A stretch of DNA of 64,000 nucleotides from Streptomyces sp. NBC_01446 (GTDB taxonomy: Bacteria; Actinomycetota; Actinomycetes; Streptomycetales; Streptomycetaceae). Both the position numbers and the translations under genes were made by a program. Where the stretch lies: contig NZ_JAPEPO010000001.1 of the NCBI RefSeq assembly GCF_026340095.1, positions 5,914,001-5,978,000 on the forward strand, written 5' to 3'. Below the pieces are notes generated by a model. It did no database searches and had not been told where the DNA came from. It saw nothing but the letters and a program-made list of their open reading frames with translations. This document shows, in pieces, positions 31,854-39,951 of the stretch; within the stretch, counting starts at the first letter, position 1, and every line of letters begins with the position of its first letter.

Positions 31854-32774
31854 ATGGCCCTTGGCACCGCTTCCACCAGGACTGATCGCGCACGCACCGT
31901 GCGTGACATGCTCGCGACCGGCAAGACGACCTTCTCGTTCGAGTTCTCGGCGCCGAAGACCCCGAAGGGTGAGCGGAACCTCTGGAACGCGCTGCGCCGG
32001 GTCGAGGCCGTCGCGCCGGACTTCGTCTCCGTGACGTACGGGGCCGGCGGTTCCACCCGCGCCGGCACGGTCCGCGAGACGGAGCAGATCGTCGGCGACA
32101 CGACCCTGACCCCGGTCGCCCACCTCACGGCCGTCGACCACTCCGTGGCCGAGCTGCGCAACATCATCGGCCAGTACGCGGACGCCGGCATCAGGAACAT
32201 CCTCGCCGTGCGCGGAGACCCGCCCGGCGACCCCATGGCCGACTGGGTCGCGCACCCCGAGGGTCTGACCTACGCCGCCGAACTGGTCCGGCTCATCAAG
32301 GAGTCGGGCGACTTCTGCGTCGGCGTCGCGGCCTTCCCTGCGATGCACCCGCGTTCCGAGGACTGGGACTCCGACGTGCGCCACTTCGTGGACAAGTGCC
32401 GGGCGGGCGCGGACTACGCGATCACCCAGATGTTCTTCTACCCGGAGGAATACCTGCGGCTGCGCGACCGGGTCGCGGCGGCGGGTTGCGACACCCCCGT
32501 CATCCCGGAGATCATGCCGGTCACGAGCGTGCGCATGCTGGAGCGGCTGCCGCAGCTCAGCAACGCCACGTTCCCGCCCGCCCTGAAAGAGCGCATCCTC
32601 ACAGCCAAAGACGATCCGGCGGCTGTACGCTCCATTGGCATCGAGTTCGCGACGGAGTTCTGCGCGAAGCTGCTGGACGAGGGCGTTCCGGGTCTGCACT
32701 TCATCACGCTCAACAACTCCACGGCGACACTGGAGATCTACGAGAATCTGGGCCTGCACGACCAGCGGGCCTGA
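31854..32774 (+). CDS. metF: 5,10-methylenetetrahydrofolate reductase
   Basis: 306 aa. FAD-dependent reduction of methylene-THF to methyl-THF for methionine synthesis. Motifs: FSFEFSAPKTPKGE with catalytic Glu, DFVSVTYGAGGSTR, NILAVRGDPPGD, DYAITQMFFYPEEY and PEIMPVTSV. Length matches bacterial MetF. The following membrane-protein gene begins 47 nt downstream and may be co-transcribed. Confidence 0.95.
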   Translation: MALGTASTRTDRARTVRDMLATGKTTFSFEFSAPKTPKGERNLWNALRRVEAVAPDFVSVTYGAGGSTRAGTVRETEQIVGDTTLTPVAHLTAVDHSVAELRNIIGQYADAGIRNILAVRGDPPGDPMADWVAHPEGLTYAAELVRLIKESGDFCVGVAAFPAMHPRSEDWDSDVRHFVDKCRAGADYAITQMFFYPEEYLRLRDRVAAAGCDTPVIPEIMPVTSVRMLERLPQLSNATFPPALKERILTAKDDPAAVRSIGIEFATEFCAKLLDEGVPGLHFITLNNSTATLEIYENLGLHDQRA

Positions 32775-32821
32775 CCCGGCCGTATTCCACCAGGGGCGGC
32801 GGCCGTACGAGAGGGGCGTAC

Positions 32822-33667
32822 ATGGGCTGGACGGTCCTCTACATCGCGTTCGGAATCGTCGCGTTGTGGCTGCTCGGTGAGGTGCTGCTCCAGTACAAGG
32901 CGCGGCTGCGCTACCGGCTGCTCGCCTTCGTCGGGTTCGTGGGCGTCGTCCTCGGTGTGCTGATCCCGTCGGTGATCGTCATCGGGATCGGCGCCATCAC
33001 GTTCGCCGTCGGCCAGACGTACGTGACGCTGTCGTTCCGCAGGGGATTCTCCACGGGCTGGGCGCTCGGCGGGAACCCCGGCGCGAGCAAGCGGCGCAAG
33101 ATCAAGGAGCCCGTCCACCAGGACCCGACCCTCGAGGTCTCCGACCTCGAGTACGAGTCCGCCGCCCCGGACGCCCCCGGCGCCCAGGAACCCGAGTCCG
33201 CGGCCGAGGTGACGTCGGTCTACGCGCCGCAGCCGATGCCCGACGACACAGGCCAGTACGGCGTCTACACCCCGGCAGCCGCACAGACGGACTCCGCCGC
33301 GCAGGGCTACGCCTACGACGCGTACGCGGGTTACGACCAGCAGCAGTACGGCTACGACAACGGCCAGCAGCAGTACGCCGCCTACTCCGACCCGTACATC
33401 GGGACGCAGACCTACCCGGCGCAGCCCCAGTACGACGACGCGTACGGCACGGGACAGCAGTACGGCGACCCGTACGCGGCGGGCGGCTACGGCATGGAGA
33501 CGCCGCCCGGCGGGGTCTGGGTGCCCCAGCAGCGCACCGGCGACGACCAGCACCAGCAGTACGGCGGCGAACTGCCCCCGGAGCAGCCCTACCCGTACGA
33601 GCAGAACGGCCAGGGCGGTTACGACGGCGGCTCCGGCTACAACGAGCAGCAGCAGTACCGCTACTGA
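32822..33667 (+). CDS. Membrane protein with Tyr/Gln-rich low-complexity C-terminus
   Basis: 281 aa from ATG 32822 behind GAGAGGGG. Two hydrophobic spans near the N-terminus (WTVLYIAFGIVALWLLGEVL and VGVVLGVLIPSVIVIGIGAI), a basic segment (ASKRRKIKE), then about 170 residues rich in Tyr, Gln, Asp, Gly and Pro with repeated YDQQQYGYD, GQQQYAAY and GTGQQYGDPY patterns. The tail looks disordered and prion-like. No catalytic domain; function unknown. Confidence 0.75.
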   Translation: MGWTVLYIAFGIVALWLLGEVLLQYKARLRYRLLAFVGFVGVVLGVLIPSVIVIGIGAITFAVGQTYVTLSFRRGFSTGWALGGNPGASKRRKIKEPVHQDPTLEVSDLEYESAAPDAPGAQEPESAAEVTSVYAPQPMPDDTGQYGVYTPAAAQTDSAAQGYAYDAYAGYDQQQYGYDNGQQQYAAYSDPYIGTQTYPAQPQYDDAYGTGQQYGDPYAAGGYGMETPPGGVWVPQQRTGDDQHQQYGGELPPEQPYPYEQNGQGGYDGGSGYNEQQQYRY

Positions 33668-33686
33668 ACCCGGCGGGCGCCGCCTG

Positions 33687-35186
33687 TCACTGCGAACCCC
33701 GGAAGTCCGGGCCCTCCACGATCAGCCCGGCCGCCAGCGCGCCCGACATCCCCGCGTGCGGCAGCCCGCCGCCCGGGTGCGACCAGCCGCCGACGGCGAA
33801 CAGGCCCGGAACGAGGGTGCTGTTCGACGGGTGCAGGAGCCGGCCGGAGGCGGCGGCCAGGGCCGGTGCGGGCACCGAACCGCCGTCCGCGCCCGTCGCG
33901 TCGGCGACATCCGACGGGGTACGGACCTCGTGCCACAGCAGACGGTCGCGCAGCCCTGGGACCGCCTGCCCGGCCGCGCCCATGACCCGCTCCATGTCCG
34001 CGTCCGTCACGCGCGCACCGCGCGCCACCGTGACCACCAGGGTCACCGCCTCATGGTCCGCGTCCGGCACCACCGAGGCGTCGTCGGGACGAAGCACCGT
34101 GACCGTGGGCCGCTCCGCCACCGCCGTGCCTTCGCCGAAGAGTGAGGCCAGCTCGGCTTCCCGGTCCGCGGCGTGCACGACCGTCCGGTGCGGGGCGTCG
34201 CCGGGACGCGCGCCGCGCAGTGCCAGGAACACCGTCAGCCTGCTCGGCAGCGCCGACTGCGGCGCCACCGAGTCCTCGGCCCTGAGCGCCCGCCCCGGCA
34301 GCAGCTCGTCCAGGACGCCGGGCGCCACACCGGCGACCACGAAGTCGGCCTCCACGACCCGGCCTTCGGCCAGTTCCACGCCCGCCACCCGGCCGTCCTT
34401 CTCCACGATCCGCGCCACCTGCGCGTCGAACTCGAACGCGACCTTTCGCTGAAGACAGCGCTCGTACACGGCCCGGGCCAACTCCCGCATCCCGCCGCGC
34501 ACCGCCCAGGTGCCGAAGGTCTGCTCCATGTACGGCAGCACGGCCGCGCTCGCCGGGGCCGTACGCGGATCGAGGCCGGACGCGAGCGCGTACTGCTCCA
34601 GGAGCGCGACGAGTCGCGGGTCCCCGCCCAGCTCGAGGGCGGCGACCCCGCGGAGTGTCGTCGCCGACAGGTCCTTGCGCAGCATCCGGCGGCGGACCAC
34701 CGCGGGGTACGGCTCGCGGTCCGCGAGGATCCGCCAGTTCGGCCACAGGGGCTCTTCGAGGAGCGGGCGCCGGGTGCGGTCCCAGGCCTCGCGCGCCCGG
34801 TTCATGAACGCCGACCAGTGTGCGCCCGAGCCCTCGCCGAGCGCCGCGTCCAGGGCGTCGGCGATGCCCGCGCGGCGTGCGTTCGGCAGGTCCACCGCCG
34901 TGCCGTCCGCGAAGACATGCCGCACGGCGGGCTCCACCTGGGTCAGCTCGACCGCGTCCTCCAGCGGTTGCTTGCCCGTCTTGATGAACAAGTCCCGGTA
35001 GACCGCGGGCAGTTGGAGCAGTCCCGGGCCCGTGTCGAACGAGAAGCCGTCCCGAGCGAAGCCGCCGAGCGCCCCGCCGTACGTCGACGCGCGCTCGTAC
35101 ACCGCCACCCGGTGGCCTGCCACGGCCAGCCGGGCAGCGGCCGCCATCGCGCCCATCCCGGCGCCGATCACCGCAATCCGTGCCAT
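33687..35186 (-). CDS. FAD-dependent phytoene desaturase-like oxidoreductase
   Basis: 499 aa from ATG 35186, chosen over GTG 35216 because TAAAGT ends 7 nt before it (leaderless). N-terminal dinucleotide-binding motif IAVIGAGMGAMAAAARLAVA and FAD-contact YERASTYGGALGGFA; C-terminal LFAVGGWSHPGGGLPHAGMS, as in carotenoid desaturase/isomerase (CrtI/CrtO-like) and amine-oxidase proteins. No carotenoid genes are nearby, so the name describes family only. Probably acts on a polyprenoid or other hydrophobic substrate. Confidence 0.82.
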   Translation of the reverse strand: MARIAVIGAGMGAMAAAARLAVAGHRVAVYERASTYGGALGGFARDGFSFDTGPGLLQLPAVYRDLFIKTGKQPLEDAVELTQVEPAVRHVFADGTAVDLPNARRAGIADALDAALGEGSGAHWSAFMNRAREAWDRTRRPLLEEPLWPNWRILADREPYPAVVRRRMLRKDLSATTLRGVAALELGGDPRLVALLEQYALASGLDPRTAPASAAVLPYMEQTFGTWAVRGGMRELARAVYERCLQRKVAFEFDAQVARIVEKDGRVAGVELAEGRVVEADFVVAGVAPGVLDELLPGRALRAEDSVAPQSALPSRLTVFLALRGARPGDAPHRTVVHAADREAELASLFGEGTAVAERPTVTVLRPDDASVVPDADHEAVTLVVTVARGARVTDADMERVMGAAGQAVPGLRDRLLWHEVRTPSDVADATGADGGSVPAPALAAASGRLLHPSNSTLVPGLFAVGGWSHPGGGLPHAGMSGALAAGLIVEGPDFRGSQ

Positions 35187-35246
35187 GACGGCGACTTTAT
35201 CCGCCCCCGCCGACACCCCCGTCGACAGCCCGGCCGGGGGGCAGGA

Positions 35247-35861
35247 TCAGCCCGGCGGCGCCCCGGTCCGGTGGGCGATGCGCCTCTCCTCGCGCCGCTG
35301 CGCCCGGCGCCGCAGGAAGCGCCGGATCCGCGAGATCAGGAAGTACAGCATGAGCAGCCCGAGGAAGAGCAGGACGGCGGCGATGATCGCGGCCGCTTCG
35401 GGATGGAACATGGCGAACGTGATGATTCCGGCGACCCCGAGGTCCTCGGCCGAGCTCACCGCGATGTTGCTGAACGGCTCGGGCGAGGTGTTGATCGCCA
35501 TCCGGGTCCCGGCCTTCACGGCGTGGCTGGCCAGCGCCGTCGACCCGCCGACCGCGCCCGCGGCCAGGTCGGGCAGTGACCCGCTCTGGCCCGCGAGCAG
35601 AGCGCCGACGACGGCGCCCGACACCGGTCGGATCACCGTGTGTGCGGTGTCCCAGAGCGAGTCCACGTAAGGGATCTTGTCGGCGACGGCCTCGCACAGG
35701 AACAGCACCCCGGCGGCGATGAGCACGTCGGTGCGCTGGAGCGACTCGGGGACTTCGTCGCTCAGCCCGGTCGCGCCGAAGACGCCGAGGAGGAGAACCA
35801 CCGCGTACGCGTTGATCCCGCTCGCCCAGCCGCTGGTGAAGACCAGGGGGAGTACGGACAC
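35247..35861 (-). CDS. DUF4126 membrane protein
   Basis: 204 aa from GTG 35861; -10 TACGAT lies 7 nt upstream (leaderless). Hydrophobic, several spans with small-residue-rich loops: FTSGWASGINAYAVVLLLGV, IAAGVLFLCEAVADKIPYVD, VVGALLAGQSGSLPDLAAGA and IIAAVLLFLGLLMLYFLISR, then a basic Arg-rich C-terminus. Matches the DUF4126 pattern; no biochemical role known. A MacR-like palindrome lies about 56 bp upstream of the start. Confidence 0.8.
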   Translation of the reverse strand: MSVLPLVFTSGWASGINAYAVVLLLGVFGATGLSDEVPESLQRTDVLIAAGVLFLCEAVADKIPYVDSLWDTAHTVIRPVSGAVVGALLAGQSGSLPDLAAGAVGGSTALASHAVKAGTRMAINTSPEPFSNIAVSSAEDLGVAGIITFAMFHPEAAAIIAAVLLFLGLLMLYFLISRIRRFLRRRAQRREERRIAHRTGAPPG

Positions 35862-35868
35862 GGACGAG

Positions 35869-35874
35869 ATCGTA
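35869..35874 (-). promoter_or_regulatory. -10 box TACGAT for DUF4126 gene
   Basis: Minus-strand TACGAT ends 7 nt before GTG 35861. Confidence 0.5.
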
Positions 35875-35916
35875 ACCAGTCGCGAAGTCCGCTTTCTGGG
35901 CCTGAGCGCCCAGGCC

Positions 35917-35932
35917 TGAGTATCCGTACCTA
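35917..35932. promoter_or_regulatory. MacR-like palindromic site
   Basis: TGAGTATCCGTACCTA matches 11 of 14 fixed positions of the MacR consensus TGAGTAC-N2-GTACTCA (from memory). Its centre is about 63 bp upstream of the predicted DUF4126 transcription start, a typical activator position. Confidence 0.45.
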
Positions 35933-36255
35933 GTGCGTGAGATGAGTAGCTGCGCGGATGGGGTCCGACCTGCGCGGACGGGAGAGTGGAGACACGGAAG
36001 GGGGCGCGGCGCCGGTACCGCCGACACGGGGCGGCGGAACAGCGCTTCGCCCCCTTGGCCTCTCCTCCCGCCACGGCGGGGGCGAGGTACGGGGGCCCGT
36101 ACGACCGGCGGGCCCGCGGGGGAGCACGGGGACACGGGGGACCACGGGGGACGCGCCGGTCCGGTGAGGCCTGAGAGTTCGGGCCACGCCGGACCGGCGC
36201 TCTGTTGTCTCCGCTTTGCGACCGGGGGCGGTCACCGGCGTTGCGCCCGGGGCGG
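35933..36255. other. Intergenic region without a supported gene
   Basis: About 320 bp of extremely GC-rich DNA between the DUF4126 promoter region and the end of the tetR gene. It holds G-rich short tandem repeats (ACGGGGAC/ACGGGGGAC units at 36126-36152). All frames give Gly/Pro/Arg-rich translations with no ribosome binding site, so I call no gene. Confidence 0.6.
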
Positions 36256-36864
36256 TCAGCGGCCGCCGGTCACGCGCCCCTGGAGCAGCCGTGACAGCGC
36301 CGCGTGGACGTCGTCCAGGGAGCGCTCCGGCTGGAAGGCCTGCCAGTCCAGGGCGGCCACGAGGACCATGCCGACCAGCGCGGCCGCCGTCAGCGGGATG
36401 TCGATCTCCTCGCTCAGCTCACCGCCCTCGACCGCGTCCCGCAGCACGTCCTCCACGACGGCGACGGCCTCCTGCCGGACCACCGCGAGCGTGGACTGCC
36501 AGGCGCGGTTCGTGCGCCACAGCTCGGCCACGTAGAGCTGGGTGAAGGCCGGATAGCGGTCGATGAACACGAGGCCGGCCCGGATCATCGCGTCGAGGGC
36601 GTCGATCTTGCTGCCGCCGCTCGCGGCCGTCTTCTCCACCGCCTCCCGCAGTGAGGCGGTGAGAAGCCCGACCCCGTGCCGGAGCAACTCCTCGAAGAGG
36701 ACCGACTTGCTGGCGAAGTTGTAGTAGACCGTGCCTTTCGCGACCCCGGCGCGCTCGGCGATCTCGTCGACCGTGGTGGCCGAGAACCCCTGCTCCGCGA
36801 TGAGCGTGACCGCGGCCTCGTACAGCTTCTGCCGGGTGGCCTGGCGCCGTGTGCTGCTTTCCAT
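36256..36864 (-). CDS. TetR family transcriptional regulator
   Basis: 202 aa from ATG 36864. N-terminal TetR HTH: LYEAAVTLIAEQGFSATTVD, EIAERAGVAKGTVYYNFASK. The C-terminal ligand domain is all-helical. It lies 35 bp downstream of the YhgE-like gene on the same strand, so the ABC-like ATPase, YhgE protein and regulator form one unit. A TetR-type palindrome precedes that unit at 39812-39831, suggesting autoregulation. Confidence 0.88.
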   Translation of the reverse strand: MESSTRRQATRQKLYEAAVTLIAEQGFSATTVDEIAERAGVAKGTVYYNFASKSVLFEELLRHGVGLLTASLREAVEKTAASGGSKIDALDAMIRAGLVFIDRYPAFTQLYVAELWRTNRAWQSTLAVVRQEAVAVVEDVLRDAVEGGELSEEIDIPLTAAALVGMVLVAALDWQAFQPERSLDDVHAALSRLLQGRVTGGR

Positions 36865-36899
36865 ACCCCTGATTCTCACAGGCGACGGTGCGGGCGCGC

Positions 36900-38984
36900 T
36901 CACAGGCTGAGTTCGGGGTGCAGCCGGTCGAGTGTCCACACCTGCTTGCTGCGGGCGCTGAGCGCGGTCAGGGCCAGCGCGCCGGCCGTGAACGCGGCGA
37001 GCACGGCACACGCCTGCCACACGGGTCCGAGGCCGCCGCCGGAGATCAGTCTCCGCAGCGCCTCGACGACGTAGGTCATCGGCAGGAAGGGGTGGATCGC
37101 GTTGAAGAAGCCGGGGCTCGTCTGCACGGGATACGTGCCGCCCGCCGACGTCAACTGGAGCATCAGGAAGGCGAGTACGAGGATCCGCCCCGCCGCTCCG
37201 AAGCGGGCGTTCAGCCACTGCACGATCGCGGCGAAGCACGCCGTGACGAGGAACAGGAATCCGACCGTTCCGGCCGCCCTGACCATCTGGAGCCCCAGCG
37301 CCCAGTGCAGCACGGACATCAGTGCGCCCACCTGGAGCACCCCGAGCACGGCCACGGGCAACCAGCCCGCCAGCGCGATCCGCCAGGCGGAGGCGCCCGC
37401 GGCGAGTGCGCGCCGGTTGAGCGGCTGGATCAGCATGTAGGCCACCATCGCGCCGACCCACAGGGACAGCGGGATGAAGTACGGGGCGAATCCGGTGCCG
37501 TAGTTGGGCGCCTTGTGCAGGGACTGAGAGGCGAGCTGGACCGGGTCGGACATGACACCGGTGCGCCGGTCGCGGCCCTTCTTGTCGTAGTCGGGGATCT
37601 GCTTCACCCCGTCGTGCAGCCCGCCGGCCAGCTCTCCGGAGCCGTCGGCCAGCTTGAACATGCCGCCGTTGAGATCGCTCGCGCCCGTCTTCAGCTTGCC
37701 GACGCCCGTGTCGAGGTCCGCCGAGCCCGTCTTCGCTGTGCCGAGCCCGGTGTGCAGCTGCTTGGCGCCCTCGGCGACCTGCCCCGCTCCCTTGTTGAGC
37801 GCGTTGATCTTCGAGACGGCGGTGGCCACGTCCTGGTCGAGCGTCGGGGCGTGCTCGGCCAGCGCCTCGGACTGCCGCTGGAGCGTGGCGAGATGGCGGT
37901 CGAGGGTGTCCAGGTCGCCGTGGTCGTCCTCGATCAGGACGTTCAGGTCGTCGCCGACCTTCGCCACGTCGGCCGCGGCCACCTTGGCCTTCTTGAGATC
38001 GGGGCAGGCCGGGTCGGGCAGCGGCAGCGTCTCGCAGCGCGCCTTGTAGACCCCGTCCAGGACGTCGGCTCCCGCGTGCGCGCCCTTGGCGGCCGTCGGC
38101 GCCGTCTTCACCAGGACGTCGAGGTTGTGCCGGATGCCCTTCGCGGAGTCGGCGACGAGCCGGGCGGTGTCGCCGATCGCCTTCTTGTTGTCCTTCAGGA
38201 ACGGCCGCACCTGCCCGGCGACGCCGTTGACCTTGTCGGCGAGGAGCTGGGTGCCGTCGGAGACCTGCTTCGAGCCGGACTCCAGATCCCCCGCGCCCTT
38301 GTTCAGCTTCTTGATCCCGCCGGCCAGGTCACCGCTGCCCTTCTTGGCGTCCTTCAGGCCGTCCGCCAGGTCCTTGGACCCCTTCTTCGCCTGGCCGATA
38401 CCGCCCTTGAGCCGGTCTGCTCCCTTCGCGGCCTTCTTGGTCGCGTCGTGGATGTCGGAGAAGGAGATGAAGATCCGGTCGAGGAAGGAGCGCGACGCGT
38501 TGGTGGACGCCGCCGAACGCACCTCGGAGAACACCGTCCGCGAGATCTGCCCGACGATGTAGTTGTTGGCGTCGTTCGTCCGCACCTGAAGGGCGCCGGT
38601 CTCCGGGGTGTCCCCGGAACTGGACGCGATGCGCTCGCTGAAGTCGGCGGGCATCGTCAGCGACAGGTAGTACGTCCCGTCCTCGACGCCCTTGCGGGCC
38701 TGCGCCGCACTCACCTCGTGCCACTCGAAGGTCTTGCTGTCGTGCAGCCCCTCGGTGATGTCGTCGCCCGCCACGATCTTCTGACCCGCGGCCCGCGCGC
38801 CCTTGTCGTCGTTGACGAGCGCGACGGGAATCTTGTCGAGACGCCCGTACGGGTCCCAGAACGACCACAGGTACAGGGCGCCGTACAGCAGGGGCAGCAA
38901 CAGGAGCGCGGCGAGCGCGGCGCGCGGCAGCTTCCCCCTGCCGAAGCGCCTGAGCTCAAGCGCGGCCAGCTTCGGCGAGCGCAT
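36900..38984 (-). CDS. YhgE/Pip family membrane protein (ABC-2-like permease)
   Basis: 694 aa. One N-terminal span (ALAALLLLPLLYGALYLWSF), then an extracellular region of about 430 residues with repeated K-x-G-A/S-x-D-L-x-x-G and L-x-x-G-x-x-x-L heptad-like motifs, then five or six spans ending near residue 680 (VGFLFLVTACFAAIVQW, ILVLAFLMLQLTSAGGTYPV). This is the YhgE/Pip architecture, related to ABC-2 permeases and MmpL-associated exporters. It overlaps the ATPase gene by 29 nt. Probably part of an efflux or envelope-export system. Confidence 0.85.
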   Translation of the reverse strand: MRSPKLAALELRRFGRGKLPRAALAALLLLPLLYGALYLWSFWDPYGRLDKIPVALVNDDKGARAAGQKIVAGDDITEGLHDSKTFEWHEVSAAQARKGVEDGTYYLSLTMPADFSERIASSSGDTPETGALQVRTNDANNYIVGQISRTVFSEVRSAASTNASRSFLDRIFISFSDIHDATKKAAKGADRLKGGIGQAKKGSKDLADGLKDAKKGSGDLAGGIKKLNKGAGDLESGSKQVSDGTQLLADKVNGVAGQVRPFLKDNKKAIGDTARLVADSAKGIRHNLDVLVKTAPTAAKGAHAGADVLDGVYKARCETLPLPDPACPDLKKAKVAAADVAKVGDDLNVLIEDDHGDLDTLDRHLATLQRQSEALAEHAPTLDQDVATAVSKINALNKGAGQVAEGAKQLHTGLGTAKTGSADLDTGVGKLKTGASDLNGGMFKLADGSGELAGGLHDGVKQIPDYDKKGRDRRTGVMSDPVQLASQSLHKAPNYGTGFAPYFIPLSLWVGAMVAYMLIQPLNRRALAAGASAWRIALAGWLPVAVLGVLQVGALMSVLHWALGLQMVRAAGTVGFLFLVTACFAAIVQWLNARFGAAGRILVLAFLMLQLTSAGGTYPVQTSPGFFNAIHPFLPMTYVVEALRRLISGGGLGPVWQACAVLAAFTAGALALTALSARSKQVWTLDRLHPELSL

Positions 38985-39792
38985 CCGCCGTCTCCTTCTT
39001 GTTCTTGTCGGTCTCGTCCTGCGCGGCCTTCCCGGCCTTCGCAGTGTGCTCGGCGTTCGCGGCGTTCTCGCCGTTCTCGGTGTGCGCGGCCTTCTCGGCG
39101 GGGGCCGTCGATACGACGACCGCGTCCGTCGGCGCCTCGCTGCACACCGCCACGACCGTCGTGCCGGACTCGGCGACGGACCTCAACAGGTCCCAGACCT
39201 CCGCCCGTTCGGCGTCCGAGAGCTTCAGGTCGGCGTCGTCGACGCCGAGCAGCCGCGGCCGCCCGATCAGTGCGAGGGCCACGGACAGCCGGAGTGCCTC
39301 GATCCGCTCCAGGTCGCGCACGGCGGTACGAGTGCCCTTCGGCAGGGACTCCCGGTCGAGGCCCGCGGCGGCCAGCGCGGTGTCGATCCGCAGCCGCGAT
39401 GCGGCCGCCCGCTCGGCCCGGGGCCGCAGCAGGGCCCGCAGGGAACCGTCGAACCGCCGCTGGAGCAGCGCCCGTTCGCGCAGATGCTCCTCGACCGTCA
39501 GCGCGGGATCGAGGTCGGTGACCCCGGGCACATGGGCGAGAGCGCTGATACGGCGGACGGAGGACAACTGCTTGGGCAGCCGGAAGGGGCCGACGGACGC
39601 GGTGCCCTCGGTGGGCCGCATGCGTCCGGTGAGGGCGAGCAGCAGGCAGGTGCGGCCCGACCCGGACGGCCCCTCGACGGCGACGAGCGCCCCGGGCTCC
39701 GCGTCGATGTCCACACCGCGGAACGCCCAGCCGCGCGGGCCCTTGAGCCCGAACCCCTCGGCGCTGACGGCGACCGCGTTCGGACCGTCCAT
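38956..39792 (-). CDS. Degenerate ABC transporter ATP-binding protein
   Basis: 278 aa from ATG 39792 (GGGGGG run upstream); ATG 39807 is an alternative. ABC fold: Walker A GPSGSGRTC with Arg47 replacing the catalytic Lys; signature region weak (LERIEALRLSVALALIG, no LSGGQ); Walker B RLLGVDDADL without the usual Asp-Glu; the H-loop position reads VVAVCSEA with no His. The C-terminal 45 residues are Lys/Glu/Ala/Asn-rich. Pairing with the YhgE permease is clear from the 29-nt overlap, but ATP hydrolysis is doubtful. Confidence 0.78.
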   Translation of the reverse strand: MDGPNAVAVSAEGFGLKGPRGWAFRGVDIDAEPGALVAVEGPSGSGRTCLLLALTGRMRPTEGTASVGPFRLPKQLSSVRRISALAHVPGVTDLDPALTVEEHLRERALLQRRFDGSLRALLRPRAERAAASRLRIDTALAAAGLDRESLPKGTRTAVRDLERIEALRLSVALALIGRPRLLGVDDADLKLSDAERAEVWDLLRSVAESGTTVVAVCSEAPTDAVVVSTAPAEKAAHTENGENAANAEHTAKAGKAAQDETDKNKKETADALAEAGRA

Positions 39793-39811
39793 GGCCGGGC
39801 CCCCCATTTTT

Positions 39812-39831
39812 TGAACTGACTGGTCAGTGCA
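39812..39831. promoter_or_regulatory. TetR-type operator palindrome
   Basis: Core ACTGAC-TG-GTCAGT (39815-39828) is a perfect palindrome, extended to 20 bp with one mismatch pair. It overlaps the probable start of the ABC-YhgE-tetR transcript (minus-strand -10 TAACTT at 39837-39832). Likely target of the TetR protein encoded at 36256. Confidence 0.75.
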
Positions 39832-39951
39832 AAAGTTAGCCCGAACTGTCGCTCGAAGCAAAGACGCAGGTCAGGGCCGATTGTCAGTGGCGTACTCCAC
39901 GATGGGCACATACGGCCACTGAGCCGTCACACAGACGACAGGAGGTTCGTC

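Noticed and set aside
36126..36152. G-rich tandem units as a CRISPR or integration site
   Set aside because: Units are 8-9 bp with no spacers; simple sequence in non-coding DNA.
36888..39521. 877-codon plus-strand open frame
   Set aside because: Antisense to the YhgE and ABC genes, Arg/Gly/Val-rich with no domains; a typical GC-rich shadow.
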